In this document: positions 59,979-64,000 of the stretch, one piece after another
Layout: each line of letters starts with the position of its first letter
Position numbering within the stretch: the first letter of the stretch is position 1
From: Rhodovulum steppense
Lineage (GTDB): Bacteria > Pseudomonadota > Alphaproteobacteria > Rhodobacterales > Rhodobacteraceae
DNA: 64,000 bases
Direction of reading: 5' to 3'
NCBI RefSeq assembly: GCF_004339675.1
Contig: NZ_SLVM01000008.1
Span: forward strand, 1-64,000
Notes under the pieces: generated by a model
What the model was told of the DNA's origin: nothing
What the model saw: only the letters and a program-made list of their open reading frames with translations
Database searches by the model: none
Made by a program: the position numbers and the translations under genes

Positions 59979-60875
59979 TTGGGATTCCGCGCGCATATCC
60001 TCGGGGCGGCTGCCGGTGGTGGATTGCCTCAATGGAATTGCGGCTGCGAGAATTGTCGCCTTGCAAGGCAAGGGTCGATACCGGCCCAGACTCAATCTTC
60101 CCTCGCGGTTACGGGCAACGGCGAGGACTGGACGATCCTGAACGCCTCGCCCGATATCAGACACCAACTCACGGACTGCGCGGCGCTGCACCCCTCCGGC
60201 CTGCGCGAGGTGCCGCTGAAATCGGTTCTCGTGACCAATGGCGATATCGACCATGTCGCTGGCCTGCTGACACTGCGCGAGATGCAGCCCTTTGACCTGT
60301 TCGCCACCGCCGGCATCCACGACGTTCTGGCGCAGAACCCGATCTTCGCGGCGCTGAACAAAAAGGTCGTGACACGCAGGACCGTGACCCTCGGCGTTCC
60401 CTTCCGGCTGGCACCGGGCCTCTGGGCGGACCTGTTCCCGGTGCCCGGCAAGGTGCCGCTTTACCTTGAGGGCGAGACGGTCGAGACCGATCTGGTCGGC
60501 GAGCAGACCGTGGGCGTCCACCTGACCGGCGGAGGTGGCGAGGCGCTTTACATCCCCGGCTGCGCGATGCTGAACGACGAACTGCGCGCGCGTCTGAACG
60601 GGGCGCCGCTGGTGTTCTTCGACGGCACGCTCTGGCGCGACGACGAGATGGTGCGCGCGGGGCTGGGTGAAAAGACCGGCAAGCGGATGGGCCATATCTC
60701 GATGAGCGGGCCGGATGGCTCGATCGCGGCCTTTGCGAGCCTGAACGTGGGCAAGAAGATCTACGTTCACATGAACAACACCAACCCGGTGCTGAACCCC
60801 GAAAGCCTCGAACGGGCCGAGGCCGAGGCCGCCGGGTGGATCATCGGACAGGATGGAATGGAGATCACGCCATGA
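59979..60875 (+). CDS. pqqB: PQQ biosynthesis protein PqqB
   Basis: A 298-residue MBL-fold protein that hydroxylates the cross-linked tyrosine intermediate in PQQ synthesis. It starts FRAHILGAAAGGGLPQWNCGCENC, where the cysteine motif is the known PqqB zinc site. In place of the usual HxHxDH it has TNGDIDH, as expected for PqqB. The start is TTG 59979, with GCGGAGG just upstream. It overlaps pqqC by 4 bases. Confidence 0.95.
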   Translation: MGFRAHILGAAAGGGLPQWNCGCENCRLARQGSIPAQTQSSLAVTGNGEDWTILNASPDIRHQLTDCAALHPSGLREVPLKSVLVTNGDIDHVAGLLTLREMQPFDLFATAGIHDVLAQNPIFAALNKKVVTRRTVTLGVPFRLAPGLWADLFPVPGKVPLYLEGETVETDLVGEQTVGVHLTGGGGEALYIPGCAMLNDELRARLNGAPLVFFDGTLWRDDEMVRAGLGEKTGKRMGHISMSGPDGSIAAFASLNVGKKIYVHMNNTNPVLNPESLERAEAEAAGWIIGQDGMEITP

Positions 60876-61621
60876 CCCAGACCCGCCAGGAATTCGAGGC
60901 GCGGCTGCGCCGCATCGGCGACGAGCGCTATCACGACAAGCACCCGTTCCATCACCTGCTGCACGGCGGGCGCTGCACGCCCGATCAGGTCCGCGCCTGG
61001 GTCATCAACCGCTATTACTACCAGTCCCGCATCCCGATGAAGGACGCCGCGTTCATGTCGCGCGTCGAGGATCCGAAACTGCGCCGCGCCTGGCGCTCGC
61101 GGATCGAGGATCACGACGGCACCGCCGAGAACGAGGGTGGCATCGCGCGTTGGCTGAAACTGGCCGAGGCGGTGGGGCTGGACCCCGATTACGTCGCCTC
61201 GGAGGTCGGCATCCTTCCGGCCACGAAATTCGCCGTCGATGCCTATGTCCGCTTCGTGCGTGACAAGACCCTGCTGGAAGCCGTGGCCTCGTCCCTGACC
61301 GAGCTGTTCGCGCCCAGAATCCATGCCGAGCGGATCGAGGGGCTGTTGAAGAACTACGATTTCGCCAATGATGTCAGCATGTCCTATTTCCGCAAGCGCC
61401 TGACCGAGGCGCCCAAGGATGTGGCCTTTGGCCTGGCCTGGGTGCTGGACCATGCCGACACGCAGGAAAAGCAGGACGCCGCCGCCAACGCGCTGATCTT
61501 CAAGACCGATGTGCTGTGGGCGCAGCTTGACGCGCTGCATTCGGCCTATGTCGAACCGGCCCGCATCCCGCCCGGTGCCTGGGTGCCGGGCGAGGGTCAG
61601 GCGCTGGCACGGGCATCATGA
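60872..61621 (+). CDS. pqqC: pyrroloquinoline-quinone synthase PqqC
   Basis: A 249-residue all-helical cofactorless oxidase that carries out the final ring closure and oxidation. Typical blocks are YHDKHPFHHLLHGGRCTPDQVRAW, NRYYYQSRIPMKDAAFMSR and RIEDHDGT. The ATG overlaps the pqqB stop and the end overlaps pqqD by 4 bases, so the cluster is tightly coupled. Confidence 0.96.
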   Translation: MTQTRQEFEARLRRIGDERYHDKHPFHHLLHGGRCTPDQVRAWVINRYYYQSRIPMKDAAFMSRVEDPKLRRAWRSRIEDHDGTAENEGGIARWLKLAEAVGLDPDYVASEVGILPATKFAVDAYVRFVRDKTLLEAVASSLTELFAPRIHAERIEGLLKNYDFANDVSMSYFRKRLTEAPKDVAFGLAWVLDHADTQEKQDAAANALIFKTDVLWAQLDALHSAYVEPARIPPGAWVPGEGQALARAS

Positions 61622-61893
61622 TCGGCGCGCAGGACATTCCCGTGATCCCCCGCGGCGTGCGCATGCAGTTCGACCGCGTGCGCGACCGCTGGGTGCTGCT
61701 CGCGCCCGAACGCACCGTGGCGCTGGACGAGATCGGCCGCGCGATCCTCTCGGAGATCGACGGCGCGCGCAGCTTTGGCCAGATCACGGCCGGACTGGCC
61801 GCGAGATACGCCGCGCCCGAGGACCAGATCGCCGCGGACAGCCGCGGCTTTCTCGGCACCCTGATCGAGCGCCGGTTCCTGGAGGTGAAATGA
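61618..61893 (+). CDS. pqqD: PQQ peptide chaperone PqqD
   Basis: A 91-residue winged-helix-like RRE (RiPP recognition element) protein that holds PqqA for PqqE. The family shows IPVIPRGVRMQFDRVRDRW, LAPERTVALDEIGRAILSEIDG and QITAGLAARY. It is a free-standing PqqD, not fused to PqqC or PqqE. It overlaps both neighbours by 4 bases. Confidence 0.95.
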   Translation: MIGAQDIPVIPRGVRMQFDRVRDRWVLLAPERTVALDEIGRAILSEIDGARSFGQITAGLAARYAAPEDQIAADSRGFLGTLIERRFLEVK

Positions 61894-62972
61894 CCGTCAC
61901 CCCGCCCATCGCGATGCTGGCGGAACTGACCCACCGCTGCCCGCTGTCCTGTCCCTATTGCTCGAACCCGGTGGAGCTGACCCGCCGGGACGCCGAACTC
62001 GACACCGCGCAATGGGCCGACGTGTTCCGGCAGGCCGCCGATCTGGGCGTGCTGCAACTGCACCTGTCGGGGGGCGAGCCGGTGACGCGGCGTGACCTTG
62101 TCGATCTGGTGATCGCCGCGCGCGAGGCGGGGCTTTACACAAACCTGATCACGTCGGGGATCGGGCTGACCGAGAAACGGCTGAAGGAGCTGGACGAAGC
62201 GGGGCTTGACCATATCCAGTTGTCGCTTCAGGGCACCGATGCCGACATGGCCGACCGGATCGGCGGCTATCGCGGCGGTTTCGCGCGCAAGATGGATGTT
62301 GCCCGCTGGATCGGCGAGATCGGCTTTCCGCTGACGCTTAACGCGGTGCTGCATCGCCAGAACCTGCACCAGTTGCCGCGCGCCATCGAGATGGCCGTCG
62401 AGATGGGCGCCCGCCGGATCGAGGTCGCGACGGTCCAGTTCCACGGCTGGGCGCTGATGAACCGCGATGCGCTGATGCCCACGCGCGAACAGGCGCGCGA
62501 GGCCGATGCCATCGTGGCCGAGGCCCGCGCCCGGCTCAAGGGGGTGCTGGTGATCGACTATGTGCGCGCCGATTACCACAACGATTATCCCAAGCGCTGC
62601 ATGGGCGGCTGGGGCTCGACCGGCATCAACGTGGCCCCCGACGGGCTGGTGCTGCCCTGCCACGCGGCGCAGACCATTCCGGGGCTGGTCTTCGACCGGA
62701 CGCAGGACCGGCCGCTGCGCGAGATCTGGTATGAGGGCAGCGCCTTCAACGCCTATCGCGGCACCGACTGGATGCCCGAGCCCTGCGCCTCGTGCGAGCG
62801 CAAGACCATCGATTTCGGCGGCTGCCGCTGTCAGGCGATGGCGCTGGTGGGCAATGCCTCGGCGACCGATCCGACCTGCATCAAGTCGCCCCATCACGCC
62901 GCGTTGCAGGCCCGGGCCGATGCCTTTGCGGCCGGGCCGACCGAGTTCACCGCACGCGCGGCGGCGGGCTGA
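61890..62972 (+). CDS. pqqE: radical SAM enzyme PqqE
   Basis: A 360-residue radical SAM protein that forms the C-C bond between Glu16 and Tyr20 of PqqA. The [4Fe-4S]-SAM motif is RCPLSCPYC (Cys17, Cys21, Cys24). A C-terminal SPASM region with multiple cysteines follows (RCMGGWG, VLPCHAAQ, PCASCERKTIDFGGCRCQ) and binds auxiliary clusters. It starts within the pqqD end. With pqqA-D it makes the set complete except for a protease (PqqF/G type), which is not in the window. Confidence 0.96.
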   Translation: MTVTPPIAMLAELTHRCPLSCPYCSNPVELTRRDAELDTAQWADVFRQAADLGVLQLHLSGGEPVTRRDLVDLVIAAREAGLYTNLITSGIGLTEKRLKELDEAGLDHIQLSLQGTDADMADRIGGYRGGFARKMDVARWIGEIGFPLTLNAVLHRQNLHQLPRAIEMAVEMGARRIEVATVQFHGWALMNRDALMPTREQAREADAIVAEARARLKGVLVIDYVRADYHNDYPKRCMGGWGSTGINVAPDGLVLPCHAAQTIPGLVFDRTQDRPLREIWYEGSAFNAYRGTDWMPEPCASCERKTIDFGGCRCQAMALVGNASATDPTCIKSPHHAALQARADAFAAGPTEFTARAAAG

Positions 62973-62978
62973 ACGCCG

Positions 62979-64000
62979 TCAGGCCGGTTCCGGCGACCGC
63001 TTGCGGCGGTCATAGGAGGACGGAATTCCCAGCATATCTCGATACTTGGCGACCGTGCGCCGGGCCAGTCGCGCGCCCTCGGCCTCGGCCCGGCGGACGA
63101 TCTCGGCATCGCTGAGCGGATTGGCGGCATCCTCGGCAGCCACGATCCGCCCCACCAGCGCGATCAGCGCATCCTGCGACGGCCCGTCCGCCCCCGATCC
63201 CGGCGTGAAGGCCCGGCTGAAGAACGCCTTGAGCGGCAGCGTGCCGCGCGGCGTCTCGATCATCCGGTGCGCCACCGCGCGGCTGATCGTCGAGGGATGC
63301 AGGCCCAGTTCCGCCGCCGCCTCCTCGGTCGAGAGCGGGCGCAGCGCCGCGGGACCGGCCTCGATGAAGGCGTCCTGGTGACGCACCAGGAAGGCGGCGG
63401 TCAGCAACAGCGTCGCCTGCCGCCGCTCGACCGCGCGCACCAGCCAGCGCGCCCGCGACTGCGCCGAGGACAGCCAAGCCCGCGCCGCCGCATCGCCCGC
63501 AGACCCCGGCCCCGCGGTCACCCGCAGCGTGGGCAGGATCGACCGGTTCAACTCGACCTGCCATCCCTCCTCGCCACGAACCAGCCGCAGATCGGGCGGC
63601 TGCACGGGATGTTCCTGCATCGAAAAGGCCAGCCCCGGCTTGGGATCGAGCCCCCGGATCGACACCAGCGCCGCGCGCACATCCGCGGGCGTGCCATCGC
63701 ACAGATCGGCCAGTTCCTCGATCCGCCCCTCGGCCAGCATCCCCAGATTGTCCAGGATCACCGACAATTCCCAGGTCAGAAGCCCCTTGTCGGCGGCCTG
63801 CAATTTCAGGCACTCGGCCAGATTACGCGCGAACAGCCCGGCGGGCTCAAGCTGCTGAAGCCGTCCCAGCACCGCCTCTGCCACCGCCACCGGAACGCCC
63901 ACATCGCGCGCCACCGTCTCGACCGAGGCACCCAGCCAGCCCGTCGGCTCCAGCGTCTCGACAAAGGCCAGCGCCACGCGCTGCGCCGCAGGCTGCGGAA
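62979..64000 (-). CDS. rpoN: RNA polymerase sigma-54 factor, partial
   Basis: The C-terminal about 340 residues of a sigma-54 factor; the N-terminal part, including the Q-rich activator region, lies outside the window. Seen are the core-binding domain (LQQLEPAGLFARNLAECLKLQ) and the helix-turn-helix EEAAAELGLHPSTISRAVAHRMIETPRGTLPLKAFFSR. The RpoN box appears as ARRTVAKYRDMLGIPSS. Rhodobacterales often carry several rpoN copies; which one this is cannot be said. It converges on pqqE with 6 bases between. Confidence 0.93.
   Translation of the reverse strand, partial: PQPAAQRVALAFVETLEPTGWLGASVETVARDVGVPVAVAEAVLGRLQQLEPAGLFARNLAECLKLQAADKGLLTWELSVILDNLGMLAEGRIEELADLCDGTPADVRAALVSIRGLDPKPGLAFSMQEHPVQPPDLRLVRGEEGWQVELNRSILPTLRVTAGPGSAGDAAARAWLSSAQSRARWLVRAVERRQATLLLTAAFLVRHQDAFIEAGPAALRPLSTEEAAAELGLHPSTISRAVAHRMIETPRGTLPLKAFFSRAFTPGSGADGPSQDALIALVGRIVAAEDAANPLSDAEIVRRAEAEGARLARRTVAKYRDMLGIPSSYDRRKRSPEPA

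Overview
The window is GC-rich chromosomal DNA of an alphaproteobacterium, almost certainly a member of the Rhodobacterales (Rhodobacter/Paracoccus-type). The evidence is an RpoH of the Rhodobacter type, an opgGIHC glucan operon in the order known from Rhodobacter sphaeroides, a CarD homologue, a Suv3-like helicase next to a 7Fe ferredoxin, and very high GC at third codon positions. The genus cannot be fixed from sequence alone.

Layout. 1-1144: two tRNA-Ser genes (GGA and UGA) on the minus strand in gene-poor, apparently decayed DNA, with a possible integrase remnant beside the first. 1145-7587: a co-oriented housekeeping run (SPOR lipoprotein, D-Ala-D-Ala carboxypeptidase, tmk, holB, TatD nuclease, PhnP-like hydrolase, AEC transporter) with 1-4 base overlaps. 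7594-14738: ankyrin protein, rpoH, rluD facing a small membrane protein, hisA-hisF-hisE, a CoA-binding protein and rlmB.

14848-26614: a tRNA-Tyr gene followed by an 11.7-kb integrated element bounded by a perfect 17-bp direct repeat taken from the tRNA 3' end. It carries an integrase, an AlpA-like DNA-binding protein, a complete head and packaging set (decoration protein, gpW-like joiner, fused prohead protease-major capsid, portal, large and small terminase), a primase-helicase and several small genes. No tail, lysis or CI-type repressor gene was recognised. This matches the logic of capsid-forming phage satellites (cfPICI-like) and is the main discovery candidate. Beside its right end lie a HEPN-like gene and a truncated pseudogene, so the locus looks like a repeated insertion hot spot.

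27959-41833: metY, a SIMPL protein, a 911-residue secretion/pilus-like inner-membrane protein, carD, fdxA, an Hsp15-like S4 protein, a Suv3-like helicase, a TPR protein, an SCP2 protein, a lysophospholipase-like hydrolase and a two-gene DNA-repair module (MBL exonuclease plus ATP-dependent ligase). 41896-50173: a glycolate/lactate-type FAD oxidase, the opgGIHC operon, and a caspase-like/formylglycine-generating-enzyme-like fusion protein. 50251-56810: a minus-strand dipeptide ABC transporter operon with an embedded M24 peptidase. 57392-62972: a two-component system followed by pqqABCDE. 62979-64000: the C-terminal part of an rpoN gene that continues beyond the window.
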